From the NCBI GenBank assembly GCA_005789375.1, contig SXXZ01000132.1, forward strand, positions 1-11,166: 11,166 nt of DNA. Direction: 5' to 3'. Origin of the DNA: Verrucomicrobiales bacterium (GTDB lineage: Bacteria; Verrucomicrobiota; Verrucomicrobiae; Limisphaerales; UBA9464). Of the stretch, positions 1 through 6,770 are shown piece after piece. The stretch's first letter is position 1, and the number at the start of each line of letters is the position of its first letter. Below the pieces are notes generated by a model. That model had not been told where the DNA came from. It saw nothing but the letters and a program-made list of their open reading frames with translations, and searched no databases. The position numbers and the translations under genes are program-made.

Positions 1-621
1 ACAGGCCAAGAGAATGGCCGGCAGGCCCGCCAGCCAAGCCACGGGCCCCTTGGCGAGAAATCCTAGGGCCAATGAGGTGAAGAAAACCCAGAACCATCCG
101 GCAATGGCTCGTCTCCGACCACGGGCCTGATGCAGTTCCCACCCGGACCAGCTCGACAGGGTGAAGAAAAACACCATCACCATGTCCGCAACGGCGAGGT
201 GGGCGTGGACAAAGGCTTGGGGGCAGGTGACCCAGAGAATCCCGGCCATCATTCCGGCACCGTTTCCGGCGAGGCGTCGTCCCCAGAGGGCGAGCAAACC
301 GGTGGTCAGAGTGGCACAGAGGATGGAGGGAAGTCGTACCGCCATTTCGGTGGCCCCCAAAAGAGAAATACTTCCAGCCTGGAGCCAGTAGATGAGAGGG
401 GGTTTGTCGAAGCGGTACTCGCCATTCAAATGGGGCACCACCCAGTTGCCCGTTTCGAGCATCTCCCGGGAGGCTTCTGCAAAACGAGGTTCATCCCGGT
501 CCATCAAAGGCAACAACCACGATCCGGCGCCGAAACAGCTCAGAGCCACCGCGAGCAGGACCACCCAGCTCCAAGCGGGCCATTGACCGTGTTCTCTCGG
601 GGACCCGATTGCGCCTTCCAT
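1..621 (-). CDS. ArnT/PMT-like membrane glycosyltransferase, N-terminal part (cut by window edge)
   Basis: Reading the minus strand from the ATG at 621 gives 207 open codons to the window edge; the C-terminal part lies outside. After one hydrophobic segment (about residues 17-39) comes the first-loop motif DRDEPRFAEASREML (41-55), then a GNWVVPHLNGE stretch (59-69) and FDKPPLIYWLQA (71-82). Further hydrophobic segments follow near 97-113, 121-135, 143-157 and 175-206, with an AKGPVAW motif (190-196). This order is typical of GT-C fold enzymes of the PMT_2/ArnT (GT83-like) group, which move a sugar from a polyprenyl-phosphate donor to an acceptor on the outer face of the inner membrane. The acidic residues of the DRDE loop (D41, D43, E44) correspond to the catalytic/metal region of the family. 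Sugar and acceptor cannot be told. No strong ribosome binding site precedes the ATG. It is divergent from the PAP2 phosphatase gene. Family call is firm; lipid A as substrate is not. Confidence 0.88.
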   Translation of the reverse strand, partial: MEGAIGSPREHGQWPAWSWVVLLAVALSCFGAGSWLLPLMDRDEPRFAEASREMLETGNWVVPHLNGEYRFDKPPLIYWLQAGSISLLGATEMAVRLPSILCATLTTGLLALWGRRLAGNGAGMMAGILWVTCPQAFVHAHLAVADMVMVFFFTLSSWSGWELHQARGRRRAIAGWFWVFFTSLALGFLAKGPVAWLAGLPAILLAC

Positions 622-971
622 CGTTTCCGAGGCTGGCAAATTCGAGGGTCAACGGAAAGCCGAAGGGTGCTGTGAGTTGGGGTTGGGTTGAGAGTGGATG
701 AACTGCTTCAGGGTTAGATGAGCCGCTAGGATTCAATTGGATGGGCCCGGCTGGCTGATGCCTTCTTCCGCTCGAGCGTCGTTGTTTGCCCATGACGGGC
801 CTCCAGCACGAGCCTCAGCAGGGCTCGCTCTTCAACTCTTGCCTCGTCTAGCCAAAGAATCCGCCACGATACCCTTTTGCTCTCCACAGAATGAATTTGG
901 ATGAGAGGGGGTCGGCGGATGTTTCAGGATTGTTTCGTTCCAGTCCGAGTTGGTTTTGTCAGTGTTGACGT
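622..971. other. 350 bp divergent intergenic region
   Basis: This stretch separates two divergently transcribed genes and should hold both promoters. I see no convincing coding sequence; the short minus-strand frame reaching to 793 runs out of frame over the glycosyltransferase and has no recognisable protein features. A 6 bp inverted repeat lies at 809-814/822-827 (CGAGCC with GGCTCG, 7 nt loop) without a T tract. A TTGACG hexamer at 965-970 resembles a -35 box. No clear -10 box is visible for either gene. Confidence 0.4.
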
Positions 972-986
972 GTGCATTTAACGCAC
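965..986 (+). promoter_or_regulatory. Possible -35 hexamer plus operator-like palindrome over the PAP2 gene start
   Basis: TTGACG (965-970) is followed directly by the imperfect 15 bp palindrome GTGCATTTAACGCAC (972-986): outer arms GTGC/GCAC are perfect, TT/AA pair inside, one pair mismatches and the centre is unpaired. The palindrome covers the most upstream possible GTG start of the PAP2 gene. If this is a promoter/operator, translation must begin further downstream. I find no good -10 box 16-18 bp after the TTGACG, so the assignment is weak. Confidence 0.2.
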
Positions 987-1748
987 TCAGTAGATCCGCA
1001 CGGGATCAAAGCAGCTGATCTCGTTCCTGAGGCCGGTGCCGATCGCTTGCAGCTTGTCGGGTATTGGCTTCTTGGCTGGACCCTTGTCGGATTACCATTC
1101 CTGGGACTGTTGTTTTGGTCCGATGATTGGTTGCGCTCGCAACGGTCGGCCTTGAGCGGAAAGGGTTGGAACCTCTTGGCGTCGACCATCAGCGCTTCGG
1201 CCAATGGATTTGTTCTGATTCCCGCAGTTGTGGGGTTGGGTGTGTGGTTCAAACATAGCTCGAAACGCAGGGCTGCCAGGCTCCTGGGGGCGATGTTACT
1301 GTCCGGCCTCGTGTCAGGCGTTGCAGGCACGGGACTCCGATCGATCATCGGTAGGACCCGACCGGAGGTGTCGGTGGAGCAGGGGTGGTTTGGTCCACGC
1401 AAGGATGGACGTTGGATTATCGGACGCCACGCCTACGCATCGTTTCCCTCCGGACATGCTTCTTTAGCGGCAGGTTTGGGTTTTATGGCTTTTGTCTGGG
1501 GCCCTCGGGCTGGAGGGCTGGGTCTAGCTTTTGCACTTGCGGTGGCTTGGTCCCGGTTCCATCTGGGGGCCCATCGGGCTTCAGACGTATGGGCTGGCCT
1601 GCTCGTTGGAGCGCTGACGGTCACCCTTTTATGGCCATCCTGCTGGGCTTGGGTCCATCGGGGGAAGCGACCCAGTGGGTGGCCCTGGAGTGGTTGGCTC
1701 GTAGAAGAAATCTCTCACAACTACCCGGTCGACTCTCGAAAGGGCTGA
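972..1748 (+). CDS. PAP2-family membrane phosphatase
   Basis: A 258-residue membrane protein with all three PAP2 (type 2 phosphatidic acid phosphatase) signature blocks. Block 1 is R123 to P131 (R-x6-RP, with Arg where Lys is usual), block 2 is PSGH at 159-162 and block 3 is SR-x5-H-x3-D with S194, R195, H201 and D205. By family knowledge H201 is the nucleophile, H162 the acid and D205 its support. Hydrophobic segments near 30-49, 77-93, 104-121, 162-180, 182-193 and 206-226 suggest about six membrane spans with the active site at the membrane face. Relatives dephosphorylate undecaprenyl pyrophosphate, lipid A or phosphatidylglycerol phosphate; the sequence does not decide. An in-frame stop at 966-968 makes the GTG at 972 the earliest start, but no ribosome site precedes it and a later start (for example the TTG at 1047) is possible. 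The divergent glycosyltransferase suggests a lipid-carrier role. Confidence 0.87.
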   Translation: MHLTHSVDPHGIKAADLVPEAGADRLQLVGYWLLGWTLVGLPFLGLLFWSDDWLRSQRSALSGKGWNLLASTISASANGFVLIPAVVGLGVWFKHSSKRRAARLLGAMLLSGLVSGVAGTGLRSIIGRTRPEVSVEQGWFGPRKDGRWIIGRHAYASFPSGHASLAAGLGFMAFVWGPRAGGLGLAFALAVAWSRFHLGAHRASDVWAGLLVGALTVTLLWPSCWAWVHRGKRPSGWPWSGWLVEEISHNYPVDSRKG

Positions 1749-1770
1749 GCTCGGCGCCCGTGGAGCTCAG
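1745..1770 (+). terminator. Stem-loop overlapping the PAP2 stop codon
   Basis: CTGAGCTC (1745-1752) pairs perfectly with GAGCTCAG (1763-1770) around a 10 nt loop, and the TGA stop of the PAP2 gene (1746-1748) lies in the left arm. No T run follows, so it is not a classic intrinsic terminator; it may protect or end the transcript. A second small inverted repeat, ATGAAT/ATTCAT (1791-1796/1801-1806), follows closely. Confidence 0.25.
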
Positions 1771-1953
1771 GCTGAAGTCGCTGTGACTGAATGAATTCTC
1801 ATTCATGGTCCAGACACTGGCTGAGAACCCAGCATTCTTCCTTCATTCTCAGACAAGTCCTAAAGTTTTTCCCGGCAATGGGCGATAGCCAAGGATAGTC
1901 GGATCCGAGGGCTCATTATCGTGGGCAACTCGCTATCAGGGCTTGTGTGCGCC

Positions 1954-3372
1954 ATGAAGATCCAAACCATTCATAGTCGAATCCTAATACTGACCGTCTC
2001 CGCCGCCGTTGTGCCCGTTTTGATCGTCTTGGTTCGAGGGTTGTTGGGTGAGGGGATCGGTAAGTATGCCAGCTTTTGGATTGGGGCTGTTGCCGTCCCA
2101 TCGCTGATCGCCTTGGGTTCTCTGACTCGAACAGCCTTGATCGACTTTGATAAAAACCCCGAACTAGAGTCTGACGACAACCGAAGCTCGTCGCTGGAGG
2201 AGGCCTTTCGAGCTGTGGCGACTGCTGAGAAGAGGTGTAAGGATCTCGAGTCTCAGAACGAACGTCTTCAGGATCGATCCGTTTCTCTCCAAGGAAAGAT
2301 TCGCGCGTTGGAGGAGGAGGCAATCGCTAAAGAAGCCCTGAAACCGCTAGGTATTATCGATGGATTGCGCTCGGTGATCGACAATGCGGGTGAGCGGGTG
2401 ACCACCACACTTTCGGGGGGGTCTCAGTTAGAAGTTGGTTTGGCCTTATCTAAGGCAGAAATCGATGGGGTGCAAGGCATGCTTAACTCCCTAGGGCGCA
2501 AACTGGCCCGTCCTCAGGTTGAAGAAATAATGGAGGCACATGCCGGCGGCAAAACTACCCGAATGCTATTGGTTGAGGATGATCAGACCAGTCGTCGCCT
2601 CATCCGGGCCCTGCTGCCTAAGGAACTCAATGTGACCATTACCGAGGCCGAAGACGGTCAGGCTGCGTTGAGCCTGATGGAGAAGCCTCCGTATCCGGAC
2701 ATCATTGTCTGCGACGTGTTGATGCCCAATATGGATGGATTGGAGTTTATTGCCCATCTGCGTGACCTTCCGCGCTTTTCTAATATCCCGGTGGTCATGA
2801 TCTCGGCCAATGCGTTCAAGGACAACGTCGCCAAGGCGGCCACGCTCAAGGTGACTCGTTTTCTGCGCAAACCCTTGGAGCGGAAAGACCTGGCCGATGC
2901 CGTCGAAGCTGCCCTGAAGGACGTCAGTAGCACGGAGTCGACACTCTTCAAGGCTCAGCAGCGTCTGTGTCTCGATGACAAGGCCTACTTCGAGTTGTCG
3001 ACGGGCTTCTCACGAGCCATCAGCGAATCTATCACCTTTGTGCGTTCTTCGATTAGTCGGGATCGATGGCAGGCTGCGACCGTACGCATCAACGCCCTCA
3101 GTGGATCTATCCAGATGGTGGGCGACGAGCGTCTCTCGGTAGTCATTACCAGAGTTGAAGCTCAGTTGAGGCGGGCTGACATTGCCGGTGTTACCATTGA
3201 TCTCGAGATACTTGAGCAGGAAAACGAGCGCTTCATGCGTACTCTGGTCCACGCTTTCAATCCTGAAACAAGCGAAGCGACCTCTACGGACAACAATCCT
3301 GTTTTCAATAAGGACAGTCAGTCAGTCTTAAAGAAGGAGAAGATTGTTGTTACCGTCCAAACACCGGATTGA
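1954..3372 (+). CDS. Membrane-anchored response-regulator-like protein: 2 TM, coiled coil, receiver, degenerate Hpt
   Basis: A 472-residue signalling protein counted from the ATG at 1954. Two hydrophobic segments (about 9-30 and 40-58) form an N-terminal membrane hairpin. A charged heptad-like region (about 81-125) looks like a coiled coil. Residues 203-322 are a complete receiver domain: acidic pocket D209/D210, phospho-acceptor D254 in CDVLMPNMDG, S284 at the switch position, F303 and K306 in FLRKP. Residues 340-432 are helical and match the Hpt pattern (LSGS at 382-385, G390, then VEAQL), but the His expected two residues before that Leu is Asn (N380). No histidine kinase, HATPase or output enzyme domain is present. 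It therefore probably receives phosphate from a kinase encoded elsewhere and signals at the membrane. The start is uncertain: a GTG at 1921, in frame, has GAGGG 9 nt upstream and would add 11 residues; the ATG puts the TM hairpin at the usual distance. No signalling partner is adjacent. Confidence 0.85.
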   Translation: MKIQTIHSRILILTVSAAVVPVLIVLVRGLLGEGIGKYASFWIGAVAVPSLIALGSLTRTALIDFDKNPELESDDNRSSSLEEAFRAVATAEKRCKDLESQNERLQDRSVSLQGKIRALEEEAIAKEALKPLGIIDGLRSVIDNAGERVTTTLSGGSQLEVGLALSKAEIDGVQGMLNSLGRKLARPQVEEIMEAHAGGKTTRMLLVEDDQTSRRLIRALLPKELNVTITEAEDGQAALSLMEKPPYPDIIVCDVLMPNMDGLEFIAHLRDLPRFSNIPVVMISANAFKDNVAKAATLKVTRFLRKPLERKDLADAVEAALKDVSSTESTLFKAQQRLCLDDKAYFELSTGFSRAISESITFVRSSISRDRWQAATVRINALSGSIQMVGDERLSVVITRVEAQLRRADIAGVTIDLEILEQENERFMRTLVHAFNPETSEATSTDNNPVFNKDSQSVLKKEKIVVTVQTPD

Positions 3373-3404
3373 TGCCCGTTGAGCGCGAGCCTTTCGGATT
3401 CGGC

Positions 3405-3438
3405 ACTGCAGGGTGCGGGATTGACTGCAGGGTGCGGG
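3405..3438. repeat. Two-copy tandem repeat, period 19
   Basis: ACTGCAGGGTGCGGG occurs at 3405-3419 and exactly again at 3424-3438, separated by ATTG, so the unit repeats with period 19 and no mismatch over 15 bases. It lies 33 bp after the stop of the receiver protein. It may be a slippage product or a paired binding site. The rest of the 249 bp gap (3373-3621) holds no gene or terminator that I can support. Confidence 0.6.
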
Positions 3439-3621
3439 TCTCGAATCGTCACTCTCGGCGGGTAGATTCGGTGTTGGTCAGGCATTCACCGCGTAGAGTT
3501 TAAAAGCCCGCACGAGGTGTGTCCGGTTTTGGTACCCAGGCATCAGGCTTGAGCGGCATTAGGAACTATCGCTGTGCAAAGCCTTCTTCCTCAAACGCAG
3601 TACTGGCCGTAGCCTCCGCGA

Positions 3622-5790
3622 GTGATTTCGTTGGCCGATACTTCCGCGGGACAAGAGCCCACCGATTGGGTGGAGCCTGTTCGGGAGATCTTTTCCCAGA
3701 GCGGACTGCTTTCTCGGGCCAGCAACTTTGAGTATCGCCCTGAGCAACAGCAAATGGCCATGGCCGTCGCCTCGGCACTTCAGAACCGCCAGCATTTGCT
3801 TGTGGAGGCTGGTACCGGTGTTGGTAAAAGTTTTGCGTATCTGATTCCGGCGATTCTTTTTGCCGTTGGGCGCAAGAAGAAGGCGGTGATTTCCACCCAC
3901 ACTATTAATTTGCAGGAGCAGTTGGTGGAGAAAGACCTGCCCGTCCTAAATCAGGTGCTCCCTGTCGATTTCAGTTTTGCGATGCTGAAGGGGCGCTCCA
4001 ATTACTTGTGCACCCGCCGCCTGCGCAAGGCCATGCAGCAATGTGATTCGCTCTTTACCTCTCCGGAAGCGGCCGAGTTGCGTCGGATCGAAGAGTGGAG
4101 TCGCACCACCCAAGATGGTTCGCTGAGTGACTTCTCTGTGGAACCTGATCCCAAGGTCTGGGAGCACGTCTGCTCCGAGCGCGGGTTGTGTACTCCCAAG
4201 AAATGTGGTTTTCAAAGTGATCAGGCCAAGTTGGGGCCGGTCTGTTTCTTTCAGCGCGCCCGCCAGAAGATTCTCGGGGCCGATGTGTTGGTGCTCAACC
4301 ACACCCTGTTCTTCACCTTGCTCAACGGAGTCGAGTCCGATCCCGAGGGCGGTGTCCTTTTCAAGAACGACTTCGTAATCTTCGACGAGGCCCATACCGT
4401 TGAGTCGGTGGCTGCGCGGCATATCGGCGTCAGTGTGAGCAGCGGTCAGGTTCGCTATGCGCTTCAACGTCTTTGGAACCCGCGAACCGAGAAGGGGCTT
4501 TTGTCCACCTTGCGTTCGGCCTCCAACGTTCGATTGGTGGCCGATGTGCTCAAGGAGACCGACGACTTTTTTGTGCGGGTGGAGGACTCCTGCCAGGAGT
4601 TGGCCCGATCGGCGACCCCGTCGGATTCAGATCGGCCTACGCCCAGTGAACAGCCCACCCGGGTTTGGAAAGAGTTGCGGATCCGCAGGCCAGACCTTGT
4701 CCAAGACAGCCTGACCCTGCCGCTGCAGCGCTTGCGCGAGCAGATCCATGAGCTCATTCAGACCTCCGAAGACAAGGAGACGGGCGAGGAGTTGATGGAA
4801 TGCAATCGTCGCTTGGCAGACCTTAAGGTGGCCGTCTCCACCTTTCTGAGTCAGACGGCCGAGGATCATGTCTATTGGGTGGAGCGCACCGGGAAGACTC
4901 AGAAGAATCTTTCGTTGAATGCGGCTCCGGTCGTGGTGGCCGACTTTTTGCGTCAACGGCTCTTTGAATCGGGAACTTCCGTGATCCTGACCAGCGCCAC
5001 CCTAGGAACGACAGGGCCTTCCGGAGCGGCCGCCGCCCCTTCGATTCCGCTGCCTCGGTCTCCGATGTCCGCGGCGTACCCGATCGGCTCCGCGCTTCCC
5101 AGAGCAGGCTCAATTGCGGCGCTCCGCTATGTGGCCGGAAGGGTAGGGGGTGAAGATGCTCAGGGGCTTCAGGTGGGTTCGCCGTTTGATTATCCCCGTC
5201 AAATGACGCTGTTCGTCGCCGGCAAAATGCCCGATCCCCGGGAAGCGGGTTACGAGGATGCGCTGGTTCATTGGATCGAGCACTTCATTTCACGGACCCA
5301 TGGCAAGGCCTTCGTGTTGTTCACGAGTCACCGATTGATGCTCCAGGTCGCGGGGCGGATGGAATCGTTCTTTGGCCGACTGGGACTCGAGTGCTACGTG
5401 CAGAACACCGGGATGCCTCGATCGACCATGTTGGAGAAATTTCGAGAAAACCGAGATTCAGTCCTCTTTGGGACCGACAGCTTTTGGCAAGGAGTGGATG
5501 TGCCGGGTGATGCTCTGAGCAATGTCATTATCACCCGGTTGCCCTTTGCCGTGCCCGATCACCCGTTGGTGGAGGCCCGGATCGAGCAAATCGAAGCCGA
5601 GGGCGGCAACGCCTTCAGCGCCTTCAGCCTTCCGGAGGCCATTCTCAAGTTTCGGCAGGGTGTCGGCCGGTTGATCCGAACCAAGACCGATACCGGGATC
5701 GTGGTGATTTTGGACAATCGCGTGCTGACCAAACGCTACGGTAAGGCGTTTCTGGAGTCGGTTCCCCCGTGCCCGATGGAAATTGTTTGA
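3622..5790 (+). CDS. dinG: DinG/YoaA-type ATP-dependent DNA helicase (XPD-like, Fe-S)
   Basis: A 722-residue superfamily 2 helicase of the Rad3/XPD branch; relatives unwind DNA 5' to 3' and act on R-loops, D-loops and damaged or collided forks. Visible motifs: Q-like YRPEQQQMA (38-46), Walker A EAGTGVGKS (62-70), Walker B DEAH (255-258), TSATL (457-461), DSFWQGVDVPG (619-629) and QGVGRLIR (679-686). Cysteines C130, C190, C195 and C208 fit the four ligands of the family's 4Fe-4S cluster; C184 is an extra. There is no N-terminal exonuclease domain as in some Firmicutes DinG proteins. Between TSATL and the conserved GSPFDY (519-524) lie 57 residues, Pro/Ala/Gly-rich at the start, longer than I expect for the family. 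The earliest start is GTG 3622 because of a stop at 3610-3612; TTG 3631 or GTG 3670 are alternatives, and later starts would remove the Q motif. No ribosome site or LexA-like box was recognised. The next gene starts 91 bp downstream. Confidence 0.9.
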   Translation: MISLADTSAGQEPTDWVEPVREIFSQSGLLSRASNFEYRPEQQQMAMAVASALQNRQHLLVEAGTGVGKSFAYLIPAILFAVGRKKKAVISTHTINLQEQLVEKDLPVLNQVLPVDFSFAMLKGRSNYLCTRRLRKAMQQCDSLFTSPEAAELRRIEEWSRTTQDGSLSDFSVEPDPKVWEHVCSERGLCTPKKCGFQSDQAKLGPVCFFQRARQKILGADVLVLNHTLFFTLLNGVESDPEGGVLFKNDFVIFDEAHTVESVAARHIGVSVSSGQVRYALQRLWNPRTEKGLLSTLRSASNVRLVADVLKETDDFFVRVEDSCQELARSATPSDSDRPTPSEQPTRVWKELRIRRPDLVQDSLTLPLQRLREQIHELIQTSEDKETGEELMECNRRLADLKVAVSTFLSQTAEDHVYWVERTGKTQKNLSLNAAPVVVADFLRQRLFESGTSVILTSATLGTTGPSGAAAAPSIPLPRSPMSAAYPIGSALPRAGSIAALRYVAGRVGGEDAQGLQVGSPFDYPRQMTLFVAGKMPDPREAGYEDALVHWIEHFISRTHGKAFVLFTSHRLMLQVAGRMESFFGRLGLECYVQNTGMPRSTMLEKFRENRDSVLFGTDSFWQGVDVPGDALSNVIITRLPFAVPDHPLVEARIEQIEAEGGNAFSAFSLPEAILKFRQGVGRLIRTKTDTGIVVILDNRVLTKRYGKAFLESVPPCPMEIV

Positions 5791-5881
5791 AAGGCTCGGC
5801 CCGGACCCATTGTTGGTTTCTTCCCGTGAACCCACGGTTCAATGCTTCCCTCGCGCCTCTCAGCTTCGGTAGGTTGGGGCC

Positions 5882-6766
5882 GTGCATTTCCGCAAGGTGA
5901 CGTTGGTGGGCGTGGGCCTGCTAGGCGGTTCGCTCGGTATGGCGCTGCGGCGCCGTGGCCTGGCGGATGAGGTCCAGGGCTTCGTCCGGCGGGCTTCGTC
6001 GGTGGCCGAGTGTCTGGCTCTGGGCGTGGTGGACCGCTGCTCGCGCAATTTGGCCGAGGCCGTGGTGGACGCCGACCTAGTGGTCTTGTGTTCTCCGGTC
6101 GGGCAAAGTCCCGGGTTGTTCCGAGAAATGTCCCGGCACTTGTCACCCGATTGTTTGGTGACGGATGTCGGCAGCGTGAAATCCGACCTGATAGCCGAGA
6201 TTGAGCCGTTGGCCCAGGGGGCTGGCGTTCGATTTGTCGGCAGTCATCCGATGGCCGGGGCCGAGAAGAGTGGTCCGGCCCATGCCCGAGCCGACTTGTT
6301 CGAGGGAGCTGTCTGCGTGGTGACTCCCACGACGGCGAGCGATCCCTCCGCTGTGCTCGCCATCCGCTCCTTGTGGGAGGCGGTGGGCTCGCGGGTACTC
6401 CAAATGAACCCGGTGCTTCACGACGATTTGGTGGCCCGCTCGAGTCACCTGCCGCATGTGGTGGCCGCTGAGTTGGCCAACTACGTCCTCAGCCCGGTCC
6501 ACCCGAAGGAACAATCCGATTTGTGCGCCGGCGGATTTCGCGACACCACTCGGATTGCCTCGGGTTCTCCGGAAATGTGGAAAGACATCGCCCTGGCCAA
6601 CCGGCGTCACCTCTCCCGGGTGCTGGGAGTCTTTATCGAAGATTTGTCTGAATTCCGACTCGCTCTGGACGCGGGCGATGAGAAATCCATCGAAGATTTC
6701 TTCCGCCAGGCCAAATCTCGAAGAGACCTCCGCTTTCCTGATCCCGAGCCTAAGAAAACCGCCTGA
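5882..6766 (+). CDS. tyrA: Prephenate dehydrogenase (TyrA)
   Basis: A 294-residue cytoplasmic enzyme that oxidatively decarboxylates prephenate to 4-hydroxyphenylpyruvate with NAD(P)+, on the way to tyrosine. The N-terminus is a Rossmann fold with GVGLLG (10-15). The family blocks follow in order: TDVGSVK (94-100), GSHPMAGAEKSG (120-131), SHLPH (188-192) and FRDTTRIA (219-226). S98, H122, H192 and R224 sit where the characterised Aquifex enzyme has its active-site Ser, His, His and Arg. There is no fused chorismate mutase and no clear C-terminal ACT domain, so it is a monofunctional form without an obvious tyrosine-sensing domain. Arogenate as substrate cannot be ruled out. The GTG start at 5882 places the Rossmann strand at the very N-terminus, as usual. 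It leads a run of closely spaced genes, with aroA starting 4 bp after its stop. No leader peptide or attenuator was seen upstream. Confidence 0.93.
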   Translation: MHFRKVTLVGVGLLGGSLGMALRRRGLADEVQGFVRRASSVAECLALGVVDRCSRNLAEAVVDADLVVLCSPVGQSPGLFREMSRHLSPDCLVTDVGSVKSDLIAEIEPLAQGAGVRFVGSHPMAGAEKSGPAHARADLFEGAVCVVTPTTASDPSAVLAIRSLWEAVGSRVLQMNPVLHDDLVARSSHLPHVVAAELANYVLSPVHPKEQSDLCAGGFRDTTRIASGSPEMWKDIALANRRHLSRVLGVFIEDLSEFRLALDAGDEKSIEDFFRQAKSRRDLRFPDPEPKKTA

Positions 6767-6770
6767 GCCG

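Noticed and set aside
491..793. 100-codon minus-strand frame overlapping the glycosyltransferase start
   Set aside because: Out of frame with the clear transferase, rich in Arg/Ser/Pro/Gly as shadow frames are, and without a recognisable domain.
809..827. CGAGCC/GGCTCG inverted repeat in the divergent region
   Set aside because: Short, no T tract, and located between two gene starts where a terminator is not expected; noted in the region entry only.
5827..5841. TGAACC-CAC-GGTTCA inverted repeat between the helicase gene and tyrA
   Set aside because: A 6 bp stem with a 3 nt loop and no T run; not enough to call a terminator or attenuator.
6456..6770. Upstream extension of the aroA reading frame to 6456
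   Set aside because: It would overlap tyrA by about 310 bp in another frame; the ATG at 6771 gives a normal EPSP synthase N-terminus.
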